Source: Cognatishimia sp. MH4019 (GTDB taxonomy: Bacteria; Pseudomonadota; Alphaproteobacteria; Rhodobacterales; Rhodobacteraceae). Taken from it: a stretch of 37,058 nucleotides of DNA. Location of the stretch: positions 1 through 37,058 of the forward strand of contig NZ_JAHTBL010000015.1 of assembly GCF_020177595.1 (NCBI RefSeq), read 5' to 3'. Numbering within the stretch: position 1 is the stretch's first letter; every line of letters begins with the position of its first letter. A model generated the notes under the pieces. That model was not told where the DNA came from. It did no database searches and worked only from the letters and a program-made list of their open reading frames with translations. The position numbers were made by a program, and so were the translations under genes. Below, in pieces: positions 8,660 to 16,237 of the stretch.

Positions 8660-8707
8660 GGTATAGGATGCAGAGAATTGGAAGGAGCAGACTATCCCTT
8701 AGGATAG
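8660..8707 (-). promoter_or_regulatory. Candidate regulatory sites upstream of the polysaccharide genes
   Basis: The 151-base gap between the histidine kinase and sqdB-like genes is the largest within the operon. It holds a perfect inverted repeat CTATCC-CTTA-GGATAG (8692-8707) and, on the minus strand, the heptamer CTATACC (8660-8666). The same heptamer occurs in the divergent region before the response regulator (11871-11878). An internal promoter here, controlled by that regulator, would be consistent, but no binding data exist. Confidence 0.35.
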
Positions 8708-8718
8708 CACCACTGTTC

Positions 8719-11256
8719 TTAGGACGTGTGTGCAGCACTTTCCAAAGCGTTGTCGAAAACCGCTTGGGACGTTGCCGCTTCGGCATCCAGCGTGTCAGCC
8801 CAAGTCTCGGGGGCTGTCAAATCACCTGTGCGGATCTCTTGCTCCAGCCTTGCCAGCGCATCTGCCAAGTCGCCTTGTCCAAGAAGGGATGCCGCTCCTT
8901 TAGCCTTATGAGCGGCTTCCGCCAATGCAGCCATATCTGGCGCATCGCCCGCTGCGCGCAATTCAACGACAAAGGCCATTAACTCGGTCATGAATTTGTC
9001 AGCAATGCTGGCAACCTTAGTGTGGCCCAGCACGCTGATCATTTCGACCAGCGCTTCGGGAAAGCGGGTCGTGTCAAGTTTGGACAACTGCCCGGATGTT
9101 ACTTCAGCAATAATGCCGTGCAAGGCATCCAGCCGAATGGGCTTTGTATGAAATCGGTCCATACCTGCGGCAACGGCTCTTTCGCGATACTCCTCACGAC
9201 CATGGGCGGTGAGACCGACAATATGAGTGCTCGCATTCGCACCGCTACCATTTCGGAGTTTCTGCGTGGCTTCAATGCCATCCATGACCGGCATACTGAT
9301 GTCCATGAAGATGACATCGTAGGGTTCAACTTGAGCCTTCTGCACGCATTCAGCCCCGTTTATGGCCTCATGAACTGTGTGCCCCATCGCCGTCAGCATG
9401 TCGCCCAAAACACTGCGATTAATGCTGTTATCTTCGACAATCAGGACGTTGCAAGGTGGGGCTGGCACTGTCGTTTCTTCGGCGACCGGGCCCTTTTTGT
9501 CTGAAATCGGTTCCTTGCGCTGTAGAGGCAAGGTCAGGGTAAACACTGATCCCGCGCGTTCAGTACTTTTAAGTGTTACGTCACCGTTCATTGCCCGTGC
9601 AATTCGGCGTGAAATCGAAAGCCCCAGACCATCACCACGCACCTGACGTCCCTCGCTACGGGCGAGGGCAAAGAAATCCTCGAACACCTGCTCTTGCTGA
9701 TCGGCTGGAATGCCGATTCCTGTGTCTTCTACCTCAAAACGCAATGACGAGGTGTCAGATCCGTGAATTCCAGTAACACGAAGGGTGATGCCCCCGTCAG
9801 CCGTAAACTTGACCGCATTCCCTATCAAGTTCGTCAAGACTTGGCGAATACGTCCTGCATCACCATGATAAGGGCCACGCATCGCGGGCTCTATGTCCAG
9901 CGTGATGGTCAGGTTCTTTTCCGCCGCCAGCGGGTCGAACAGATCGAGCAACCCTTGCATCAGACCCGTCAGGCCAAAGTCCTGCATCGTCAGTTGAAGC
10001 TCACCTGTCTCGATCCGCGTGATGTCGAGCGCCTCGTTCACATGCTCCAACAGGATTTCGCTGGAGGAGGTCGCAATGCGGGCGTAGCGCGCCTGTTTCG
10101 CGTCCAGTGAGGTGGTCTTGAGCAAATCGAGCACGCCGAGGATACCATTCAAGGGGGTGCGCATCTCGTGGCTCATGACCGTCAAAAACTGAGACTTGGC
10201 CTTATCCGTCCGTTCGGCGCGGTCTCGAGCATCGATCAGGTTTTGCTCATCAATCTTCCGCGCGCTGATATCGCGGATGTAGGCGATGAAGATTGTCTCA
10301 TCGCCATCCAGGGTCGTTGTGATGTTCAGCTCGACGGGAAACTCTTCACCAGTTTTCCGCAAGGCTGCAAGTTCGACACGGCCAGCATCGACGACCCGCG
10401 GCTTGCCGGTTTTCAGATACCGTTTCATCCCATTGTGGTGCGCGTCGCGCATCCGGTGCGGAATGAATGTGTCCTCCATTGTCTGCCCGACAATCTCCTC
10501 TCGGCTCCAGCCGAAAACGCGCTCGGCTGAATCGTTGAAGCCGATGATGCAGCCGGCCTCATCTGCCGTCACAATTGCATCAAGTGAGGCGCTGACGGTC
10601 GATGCCAGTTGTTTGGATGATACAGAAAGCGCTGCGTCGCGCCGCGCGGCACGCTGCAAAAGGCGGTCCAGAAACAGCATTAGGATCGCCATAAGGATCA
10701 AAAGCGCAATAGCGATACCGCCCGTGCGCGACAACTGACTTGCAAATTCGGCGCGCCGTGCCTCGGACCTCTCGGCACCCAGACTGACACCCAAGAGCGC
10801 GATTTCGCGCACATGCGGGCGTACATCATGGACAAGATCGTGCATCTGCTCCAAAGCCTCGCCAGTCAGCGGTCCAGGCGCATCGGACAAAGCAATCGCC
10901 GCCTCTGCAAAAGTGTTGAGGGGGGCGATCAAGTCGGCTGCCTCGGTGCTGTCTGCGAAAATCTCAGCGGCGCGACCGGAATTGATGATATTCAAACGGC
11001 TCAGCGCGATGTCGACGCGCAGCTGTACCTCTTCGTCCGAATAGAACCCGGTCGCAATCTGCTCAATCAGTGTGGCGTCGAGGTTCGCAAACTCGGTATC
11101 CATCTGCGAAATGCTCCACTGCATATTGTCTTCGGCAGCGCGCGATAAATCTCGCAGTTGCGACAACAGGTTCGTACCCATCACCGCAAACAAAAAGATG
11201 AGCAGGAAAATACCTGCCAAGACTAAAAGACGGTAGCGGTTTAACCCGGGCTTCAC
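8719..11256 (-). CDS. Hybrid sensor histidine kinase (PAS, HisKA, HATPase, receiver, HPt)
   Basis: The product has 845 residues: transmembrane helix 1 (about 8-28), a helical periplasmic domain (29-178), helix 2 (about 179-197), a PAS domain (about 215-333), HisKA with H363 in SHEMRTP, a HATPase_c domain with DTGIGIP and GDGLGLSI, a receiver with D652 in FMDISMP, and an HPt domain with H783 in AAHKAKGAAS. All phosphorelay residues are present. It starts at a GTG with a strong AGGAGG site upstream. It lies 43 bases after the PruR-like gene, so the periplasmic domain probably reads that protein's state. The HPt domain needs a separate partner; the response regulator at 11951 is the obvious candidate. 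Confidence 0.93.
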   Translation of the reverse strand: MKPGLNRYRLLVLAGIFLLIFLFAVMGTNLLSQLRDLSRAAEDNMQWSISQMDTEFANLDATLIEQIATGFYSDEEVQLRVDIALSRLNIINSGRAAEIFADSTEAADLIAPLNTFAEAAIALSDAPGPLTGEALEQMHDLVHDVRPHVREIALLGVSLGAERSEARRAEFASQLSRTGGIAIALLILMAILMLFLDRLLQRAARRDAALSVSSKQLASTVSASLDAIVTADEAGCIIGFNDSAERVFGWSREEIVGQTMEDTFIPHRMRDAHHNGMKRYLKTGKPRVVDAGRVELAALRKTGEEFPVELNITTTLDGDETIFIAYIRDISARKIDEQNLIDARDRAERTDKAKSQFLTVMSHEMRTPLNGILGVLDLLKTTSLDAKQARYARIATSSSEILLEHVNEALDITRIETGELQLTMQDFGLTGLMQGLLDLFDPLAAEKNLTITLDIEPAMRGPYHGDAGRIRQVLTNLIGNAVKFTADGGITLRVTGIHGSDTSSLRFEVEDTGIGIPADQQEQVFEDFFALARSEGRQVRGDGLGLSISRRIARAMNGDVTLKSTERAGSVFTLTLPLQRKEPISDKKGPVAEETTVPAPPCNVLIVEDNSINRSVLGDMLTAMGHTVHEAINGAECVQKAQVEPYDVIFMDISMPVMDGIEATQKLRNGSGANASTHIVGLTAHGREEYRERAVAAGMDRFHTKPIRLDALHGIIAEVTSGQLSKLDTTRFPEALVEMISVLGHTKVASIADKFMTELMAFVVELRAAGDAPDMAALAEAAHKAKGAASLLGQGDLADALARLEQEIRTGDLTAPETWADTLDAEAATSQAVFDNALESAAHTS

Positions 11257-11299
11257 GTGTGACCTCCTGTTTCAGGTCATCGTAAATGCCTTGGGCTGT

Positions 11300-11794
11300 T
11301 CAATCTACGACCTTTAGTCGGTTCAGTTGCCAGATACTAAAGGCATAAATGGTTTCAGTCTGGTAGCTGGTGTCCTGGTCATATGGAAAAACAATCCAAT
11401 ATGGCCCCTTGTCGCGTACCGACATGGTCTCACCATCCATACGAGTGGCGATGATCGGCGCCGTGTCTTTAACCTCGGACAGCGGCATCGCGACCTTATA
11501 GTCGTTTAGAGCCACCATTTCGACGGTCGTCCCACTTGCGTCGACCCCGTCTAGCACGGCTTTAAGCGGCACACCGGAAAACGTGACCTTACCATCGGTC
11601 CAGATGGTCGTCGTGCTGAATACCACCTGTTCCATCGTGTCCAGATCGGCGAGGCTGAAAGATATGACGTCGGATTTGGATGAGGATGCCGTTACCTGCA
11701 AGTCCGTGACGGACTGCGCCAAAGCTGTAGATGTCCAGCCAAATAACAGTGCCAAAACAATGGCGAATGCCCGTGAGTGGTGAATTCGTGCCAT
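11300..11794 (-). CDS. Periplasmic molybdopterin-fold protein, PruR-like pterin sensor candidate
   Basis: The product has 164 residues. A signal peptide (about 1-26, cleavage after ALA) is followed by one compact domain resembling the oxidoreductase molybdopterin-binding (SUOX) fold, with FSLADLDTM, VTFSGVPLKAVLDG and PYWIVFPYDQD. It is too short to be a catalytic sulfite oxidase, and I see no partner subunits. In Agrobacterium, the periplasmic protein PruR has this fold, binds a pterin and controls the adjacent surface-attachment regulator DcpA. Here the neighbour is a hybrid histidine kinase heading a polysaccharide operon, so a ligand-presenting role is inferred. The ligand is unknown. It is the first gene of the minus-strand operon and is transcribed divergently from the response regulator. 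Confidence 0.75.
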   Translation of the reverse strand: MARIHHSRAFAIVLALLFGWTSTALAQSVTDLQVTASSSKSDVISFSLADLDTMEQVVFSTTTIWTDGKVTFSGVPLKAVLDGVDASGTTVEMVALNDYKVAMPLSEVKDTAPIIATRMDGETMSVRDKGPYWIVFPYDQDTSYQTETIYAFSIWQLNRLKVVD

Positions 11795-11950
11795 GAGTAT
11801 TTCTCTAAATCCGACAAAAGTAGCTTTAAATCAGATGCACAAACTGATCACCCGAGCATTGGCATAGGCACCTATACCAAAGTATAATTCTGACACGCTT
11901 TGGTCCAATTTTCCGGTTATGATTGCATAAAGATTGAGAGAGCCTCGGAC
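11795..11950. promoter_or_regulatory. Divergent promoter region with a palindromic operator candidate
   Basis: These 156 bases separate the PruR-like gene (minus) from the response regulator (plus). They contain a perfect inverted repeat TATAC-CAAA-GTATA at 11873-11886, overlapping a CTATACC heptamer that is also seen upstream of the sqdB-like gene. Autoregulation by the response regulator is plausible. I did not identify convincing -35/-10 pairs. Confidence 0.45.
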
Positions 11951-12568
11951 ATGCCCAATATTTTGATTGCTGACGACCACGATCTGGTTCGCGACACGAT
12001 CGCAGCATATCTGGAGAGCGTCGAAGGTTTCAAAGTCCTAACGGCTGCCGACTTGGATAGCGCAATGGACAAGATGAGCGGACCTGATCCAATTGATCTG
12101 CTCATCCTCGATTACAACATGCCAGGTATGCACGGATTAAGCGGCCTTGATCGCGCGCAAAAGTCCTTCCCTGCAACCAAAGTGGTGCTGATGTCGGGTG
12201 TTGCGAACCGGGATGTGGCCAACAAGGCGATGGACAAGGGCGCAAACGGTTTTATGCCTAAGTCGCTGACTGCCGCTTCACTGGTGAACGCGATCAAATT
12301 TGTATTGTCGGGCGAACGATACTTTCCATTCGATTTCGGATCGTCCCAGGCCAGTGCCGCGCCATCAGGTGCCTTTGCAACCCTGTCAGATCGGGAAAAG
12401 CAGACGCTGGAACAATTGTGCATTGGCCTGTCGAACAAGGAAATCGCTAGAAATCTTGGCGTTCAGGAAGTCACCGTAAAGCTGCATGTAAAGAATGTGC
12501 TCGCCAAGCTGGGCGTCTCGAACAGAACCCAAGCGGCTCTCTTGGCCAAGGAAAAGCACTTCTTTTAG
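11951..12568 (+). CDS. NarL/FixJ-family response regulator
   Basis: The 205-residue protein has an N-terminal receiver domain with the acidic pair in IADDHD (D8, D9), phospho-acceptor D54 in LLILDYNMPG and the conserved lysine in FMPKS. A LuxR-type helix-turn-helix follows (about 140-200: LSDREKQTLEQLCIGLSNKE, then VKLHVKNVLAKLGVSNRTQA). The ATG at 11951 is chosen because MPNILIADDHD is the normal domain start; upstream codons in frame look non-coding. Divergent from the PruR-like/kinase operon, it is the likely end of that phosphorelay and probably activates the polysaccharide genes. Confidence 0.93.
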   Translation: MPNILIADDHDLVRDTIAAYLESVEGFKVLTAADLDSAMDKMSGPDPIDLLILDYNMPGMHGLSGLDRAQKSFPATKVVLMSGVANRDVANKAMDKGANGFMPKSLTAASLVNAIKFVLSGERYFPFDFGSSQASAAPSGAFATLSDREKQTLEQLCIGLSNKEIARNLGVQEVTVKLHVKNVLAKLGVSNRTQAALLAKEKHFF

Positions 12569-13089
12569 TCAAGCTATTCGACCGGCATGCTTTGTTTGCG
12601 CACCTCTTTCGAAGTTTTGCTTCGTTTATGATGGAAACGGCGGGTGCCATCCGCAGGATCGTCTCCTTGGGTCGGTCGGAAGGATAACAGACTCAATGTC
12701 TGCTCTTAGTTCTTCAGAGGCAATTGATGCGGTCGCAGAGAATGTCAGGTTTCCTGAAGGTTTTTCGATGCGGGCCGGGGTGCAACTTTGCTGTCAGGGC
12801 TACGCGCGGCCCGCGTTGACAAACCTCGGAAGGAGGAAGCCGCGGTGTCTGGGATCAGCCTATGGAGAAAGAGCGCTGGCGGGTGAGGTTAACAATGCCA
12901 CGGGCGCGGCGTCGATTGTGTTGGGTGCGCCAGTTGCAGTCGTTTTCCGCCACCTTGGTCGCGGATGTTCCCTAGATTGGACGCTGAGAACGCAACGCCG
13001 ATCGTCATTTTGGATGATGGTCGCAAACGGTCTTGGCCGATCAGCCAATGACGACCGGAGCATATCGAAGGGTGGGGTTAAGCGTCGGA
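12569..13089. other. 521-base stretch without a confident gene; probable IS91 flank
   Basis: Open frames here have no recognisable protein features and look like chance. A weak stem CGAAG-TTTTG-CTTCG (12610-12624) could end the response-regulator transcript. Close to the transposase 3' end there is a TTGGC-CGATCA-GCCAA hairpin (13033-13048). IS91 elements carry a hairpin in their replication-origin end beyond the transposase stop, so the right part is probably IS91 DNA. I could not place the exact IS boundary. Confidence 0.4.
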
Positions 13090-14289
13090 TCATGCAGCCT
13101 GCTCCCTTGGTGGCGCCCGTGACATCGGTATCTGACCGCGCCGGAAGATCTCGATGATACGCATTGGACCGCCGCAGCAGGGACACGGCTCGCGCAGGGT
13201 GAGAGAGGTCGTCTCAGGTTCCATCTCTTGTTCGGTAGTTCCTTTTTCGCTTTGAACAGCAAGCAAAGCCCGGATCTTCCGGATGTTCGTTTTGCGCGCT
13301 GAACTGGCCAGCAGACCGTAGTGGCGGATGCGGTGGAAGCCTTCGGGAAGGACGTGGATGAGGAAGCGGCGGATGAACTCGGGTGTGGCCAGGCGCATGA
13401 CCTTTTGGCGATCACCGCGCTTGATCCGGTAGTCCTTCCAGCGGAAAGCCACGGTGCTGGCATCGGCACTGACCAGTCGGTTGTTCGAGATCGCGACCCG
13501 GTGGGTGTAACGGCTCAGATAGGCCAGCACGGCCACAGGCCCGCCGAAGGGCGGTTTGGCATAGACCACCCAGTCGGTTTTGCGGAACGGGGCGAGCCAC
13601 TTCGCGAAGGCATCCGCTCGCGCCAGGCAGGCGAGATTGCCAAAGAAAGTGAGCTGGCCTGCACGGTACAACTTGAGAAGGCCTTCCAGGAACAGGCGCC
13701 TGAACAGCCGCGCCAATACCCGCACATGCAGGAAGAACCCTGGCTTGCAACCGACCCATTTGTTGCCGTCCGGTGATAGGCCGCCGCCAGGGACGATCAT
13801 GTGGATGTGCGGATGGTGCGTCAGTGCCGAACCCCAGGTATGCAGCACACTGGTCATGCCGACCTTCGCACCGAGGCGCTTGGGATCGGCCGCGATGGTC
13901 ATCACGGTCTGCGCCGATGCGCGGAACAGTAGGCCGTAGACCGCCTTCTGGTTCCAATACGCGATGCGGGCGATCTCGGCCGGTATCGTGAAGACGACGT
14001 GGAAGTACTCGACCGGCAACAAGTCTTCAGCCCGCGCCGCTATCCAATCCCGCGCGGCGGGACCCTGACACTTGGGACAATGCCGGTTCTTGCAGGAGTT
14101 ATAAGCGATGTGGTGGTGATCGCATTTGGTGCAGGCAGCCACATGACCACCGAGCGTTTCGGTTCGGCAGGCCTCAATCGCCGACATCACCTTGAGTTGG
14201 CCGAGGCTGACATGGCCCAAGTTGGCCGACCGCCACGCGGGGCCATATCGTCGAAAGATATCTGCGATCTCCAGTCGTGGGCGGGGCAA
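13090..14289 (-). CDS. IS91-family Y1 HUH transposase
   Basis: The product has 399 residues. An N-terminal zinc-binding region (CTKCDHHHIAYNSCKNRHCP) is followed by the HUH motif in HHPHIHMIVPGGG and the single catalytic tyrosine in YLSRYTHRVA. These are the hallmarks of rolling-circle IS91 transposases, which nick and replicate one strand. The frame opens with TTG at 14289, 12 bases after the stop of the recombinase gene; no ATG gives the expected N-terminus, so the two are probably translationally coupled. Length and motifs are intact, so the element may be active. Confidence 0.93.
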   Translation of the reverse strand: MPRPRLEIADIFRRYGPAWRSANLGHVSLGQLKVMSAIEACRTETLGGHVAACTKCDHHHIAYNSCKNRHCPKCQGPAARDWIAARAEDLLPVEYFHVVFTIPAEIARIAYWNQKAVYGLLFRASAQTVMTIAADPKRLGAKVGMTSVLHTWGSALTHHPHIHMIVPGGGLSPDGNKWVGCKPGFFLHVRVLARLFRRLFLEGLLKLYRAGQLTFFGNLACLARADAFAKWLAPFRKTDWVVYAKPPFGGPVAVLAYLSRYTHRVAISNNRLVSADASTVAFRWKDYRIKRGDRQKVMRLATPEFIRRFLIHVLPEGFHRIRHYGLLASSARKTNIRKIRALLAVQSEKGTTEQEMEPETTSLTLREPCPCCGGPMRIIEIFRRGQIPMSRAPPREQAA

Positions 14290-14301
14290 CCGCCCGAGCT
14301 G

Positions 14302-15189
14302 CTACTCCAACCCCCGCCTGACGGTATGATTTTGCAGCTTCTCCAACATCTCGTAGGGGCTGACGGTGCCGCGAATGGTCTTGGTCGCGACATGCGTGTA
14401 GCGCGCCGTCGTGCTCAGCTTTGAATGCCCCAAAAGCACCTGGATCACACGGACATCCGTTCCGGCCTCAAGCAGGTGCGTGGCAAAGCTGTGTCGCAGG
14501 GTGTGCAGCGTCGCGGGTTTGTTGATCCCGGCCATATGTTTGGCCGAGGTAAACGCCCGGTTCAGCTGACGCGGTGACAGAGCCATGATCTTGGGCTTGC
14601 CCGGAAACAGCCATCCCTCTGGCCGCGCTTCCCGCCAGTAGTCACGCAGTAGATCAAGCAAGGCTGGTGACAGCATTGCCTTGCGGTCCTTGTCGTTCTT
14701 GCCCTCGTCGACGTGGATGAGCATCCGGTCGCTGTCAATATCCGAGACCTTGAGATTGCAGACCTCGGATGCCCGCAAGCCAGCGCCATAGCTGATCCCC
14801 AAGGCGGCGCGATACTTCAGGCCGGGCCCCGGAACCGCTGCCAATAGATCACCAACCTCCTCGACGCTTAAAACAACCGGCAGCTTCTTCGCCTTGCGTC
14901 GGAATTGCATGTACCGCTTCATCTCCTCGCGCCCGCAGGTCATGCCGAAGAAGAAACGAAGAGACACGATCCTGGCGTTGAACACCCCAGTCGAGACCCC
15001 GCTGTCGGTCATGTGAAGCTGATACGCGCGCAGCTCGTCCGGTGTTGTCGTATCGGGTGAGCGCCCGATGAACTCGGCCAAGTACCTGACCGCCCTGATA
15101 TGACCTTGCTGGGTCTTCGGCGACATGCCACGAATGCGCATATCTTCAATCATCCGCTCACGAAGCGGGCTTGTCTTCTTCTCCTTCAT
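14302..15189 (-). CDS. Tyrosine recombinase associated with the IS91-family element
   Basis: This 295-residue phage-integrase-family protein has an N-terminal SAM-like core-binding domain (about 10-90) and a catalytic domain with arginine in GLRASEVCNL, HTLRHSF, LGHSKLSTTARYTHV and the terminal catalytic tyrosine. The R-H-R-H-Y set appears complete. A ribosome binding site (GGAGG) precedes the ATG. A subset of IS91-family elements carries such a recombinase immediately upstream of the transposase, and the 12-base spacing here indicates one operon. Its role in IS91 movement is unclear. Confidence 0.92.
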   Translation of the reverse strand: MKEKKTSPLRERMIEDMRIRGMSPKTQQGHIRAVRYLAEFIGRSPDTTTPDELRAYQLHMTDSGVSTGVFNARIVSLRFFFGMTCGREEMKRYMQFRRKAKKLPVVLSVEEVGDLLAAVPGPGLKYRAALGISYGAGLRASEVCNLKVSDIDSDRMLIHVDEGKNDKDRKAMLSPALLDLLRDYWREARPEGWLFPGKPKIMALSPRQLNRAFTSAKHMAGINKPATLHTLRHSFATHLLEAGTDVRVIQVLLGHSKLSTTARYTHVATKTIRGTVSPYEMLEKLQNHTVRRGLE

Positions 15190-15349
15190 GGGAACCTCCT
15201 GTCATCAGATTGAGAAGCCTCAATCGTCAGACAGGTCGGAAGGATCGCAAAATGCGCACTGTCAGGATCAGCGCAAAACACCAGCCAAAAGCGCCATTGC
15301 CGCGATAGCGGCTTCGTTCTTCCGCCCGTTGAACAACTCTCTGTTTCTT

Positions 15350-15368
15350 GTGGCCCAAGATGGGCCAC
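15350..15368. repeat. Perfect hairpin upstream of the IS91 recombinase
   Basis: GTGGCCC (15350-15356), loop AAGAT, GGGCCAC (15362-15368) form a perfect seven-pair stem. It lies between the recombinase start and the next IS relic and may belong to the 5' terminus of the IS91 element. No further support. Confidence 0.4.
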
Positions 15369-15377
15369 GGTGTTCAC

Positions 15378-15508
15378 TTATTGGGACGTCCGAGTCAGGA
15401 CCGCCCTCTCATCCAAAGGCGTCCTCAATAGGTTTGAGTTTAGCGAGTTTCCGGAGGTATTGGGTAACTGCCGCTGACCTGAGACCCGCCTCCTTCTCCA
15501 GCCTGCGT
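15378..15508 (-). pseudogene. Relic of the same IS type that borders the window
   Basis: On the minus strand 15508-15409 reads RRLEKEAGLRSAAVTQYLRK then LAKLKPIEDAFG and a stop. That is a transposase C-terminus parallel to KLKPMDPAFE at both window edges. The following non-coding bases (TTGGGACGTCCGAGTCAGGA, complement side 15381-15400) also resemble the corresponding edge sequence TGGGATGTCCGAAGTAGGA. This is therefore an older, diverged copy cut off on its right by an IS3-type relic starting near 15509. Confidence 0.65.
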
Positions 15509-15540
15509 TAGAGTTCGTCCCAACGAAGGAGTCGGATAGA

Positions 15541-15869
15541 ATGAAGAGACTACGGTTCACGCGCAATCTGTCTGAAATCATGGCTCGGCGCGGATGAACA
15601 AAGACCATTGTCGGCGACAGTGGCATGGATCTGACCAGTATGACCGTGCTCGGATGGTGTCAGAAAACGCGGATCGACTTGCGTTATGTCGTGCCGGGAA
15701 AGCCAATGCAGAACCCCTTTATGGTAAGTTTGGCTGCACTTTCTGGGACGAACTTTAGAACGAAATCCTATTCCATTTATTAGCCAAGGTCTGCGAAAAG
15801 ATCACCGGATGGAAGAAAGACGAGAACCGCCATAGACCACATTCTTCCCTCCACAATTTTAAGCCGTAG
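15541..15869 (+). pseudogene. Decayed IS3-family OrfB (DDE integrase) fragment
   Basis: Across several interruptions the plus strand reads NLSEIMARRG, stop (15595), TKTIVGDSGMDLTSMTVLGW, then IDLRYVVPGKPMQNPFM. After a frame change it reads NEILFHLLAKVCEKITGWKK and HRPHSSLHNFKP, stop (15867-15869). These match the rve-domain blocks of IS3-family transposases around the second catalytic aspartate, through PGKPxQN, to the RPHSSL terminus. With stops, a frameshift and no N-terminal half, it is dead. A 10-bp inverted repeat (GTTCGTCCCA near 15515 and TGGGACGAAC near 15751) lies inside the relic. Confidence 0.7.
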
Positions 15870-15972
15870 GAATTCGAAATGAAATCGAGACTGGAAACCA
15901 AGGTCGCATGAAGCCAGAAACCAACGACGGGTCCTCCCGAAGGCTGAGGGGAAATCGGATGTCAGGTCACGA

Positions 15973-16155
15973 TCAATCCATGTGTTTCGGGATTGGGCGG
16001 TCTTGGCGCCATGAAATGTCGTACTCACCAGTGTTCCAGAGATACAGATATCCCTGGGTCTCTCCGCTTAGCGGGTCACTTAGTCTTGATATAACCCTCG
16101 CTGTAAGTCTTGTCGGGTTTTCGCCAGACTCAAGACGTTTTTGCTGATCTTGCAT
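15973..16155 (-). CDS. Small hypothetical protein downstream of luxR
   Basis: The 60-residue open frame (ATG at 16155; a TTG four codons earlier is possible) reads as a plausible soluble protein, containing DPLSGETQGYLYLWNTGEYD with many aromatic residues. No family recognised. It is on the same strand as luxR, 82 bases beyond its stop, behind an AT-rich gap (16180-16200) that could hold a promoter. The rest of 15870-16237 shows no other gene. It may be chance. Confidence 0.35.
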   Translation of the reverse strand: MQDQQKRLESGENPTRLTARVISRLSDPLSGETQGYLYLWNTGEYDISWRQDRPIPKHMD

Positions 16156-16237
16156 GCTAAGATACAACCACGGGTTTATATTTTTTAAAAATGGTTTCTG
16201 ACTAATCTATCCGAAAGATATAGTCCAAAAGACACCA

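Noticed and set aside
11300-11794. Catalytic sulfite oxidase subunit to supply or remove sulfite for the sqdB-like enzyme
   Set aside because: The protein is a single short domain without the expected dimerisation domain or haem partner, so a sensory role fits better; the metabolic idea is attractive but unsupported.
12495-13157. A 220-codon plus-strand frame after the response regulator
   Set aside because: It begins inside the response regulator and ends inside the transposase gene, with composition that does not look like a protein.
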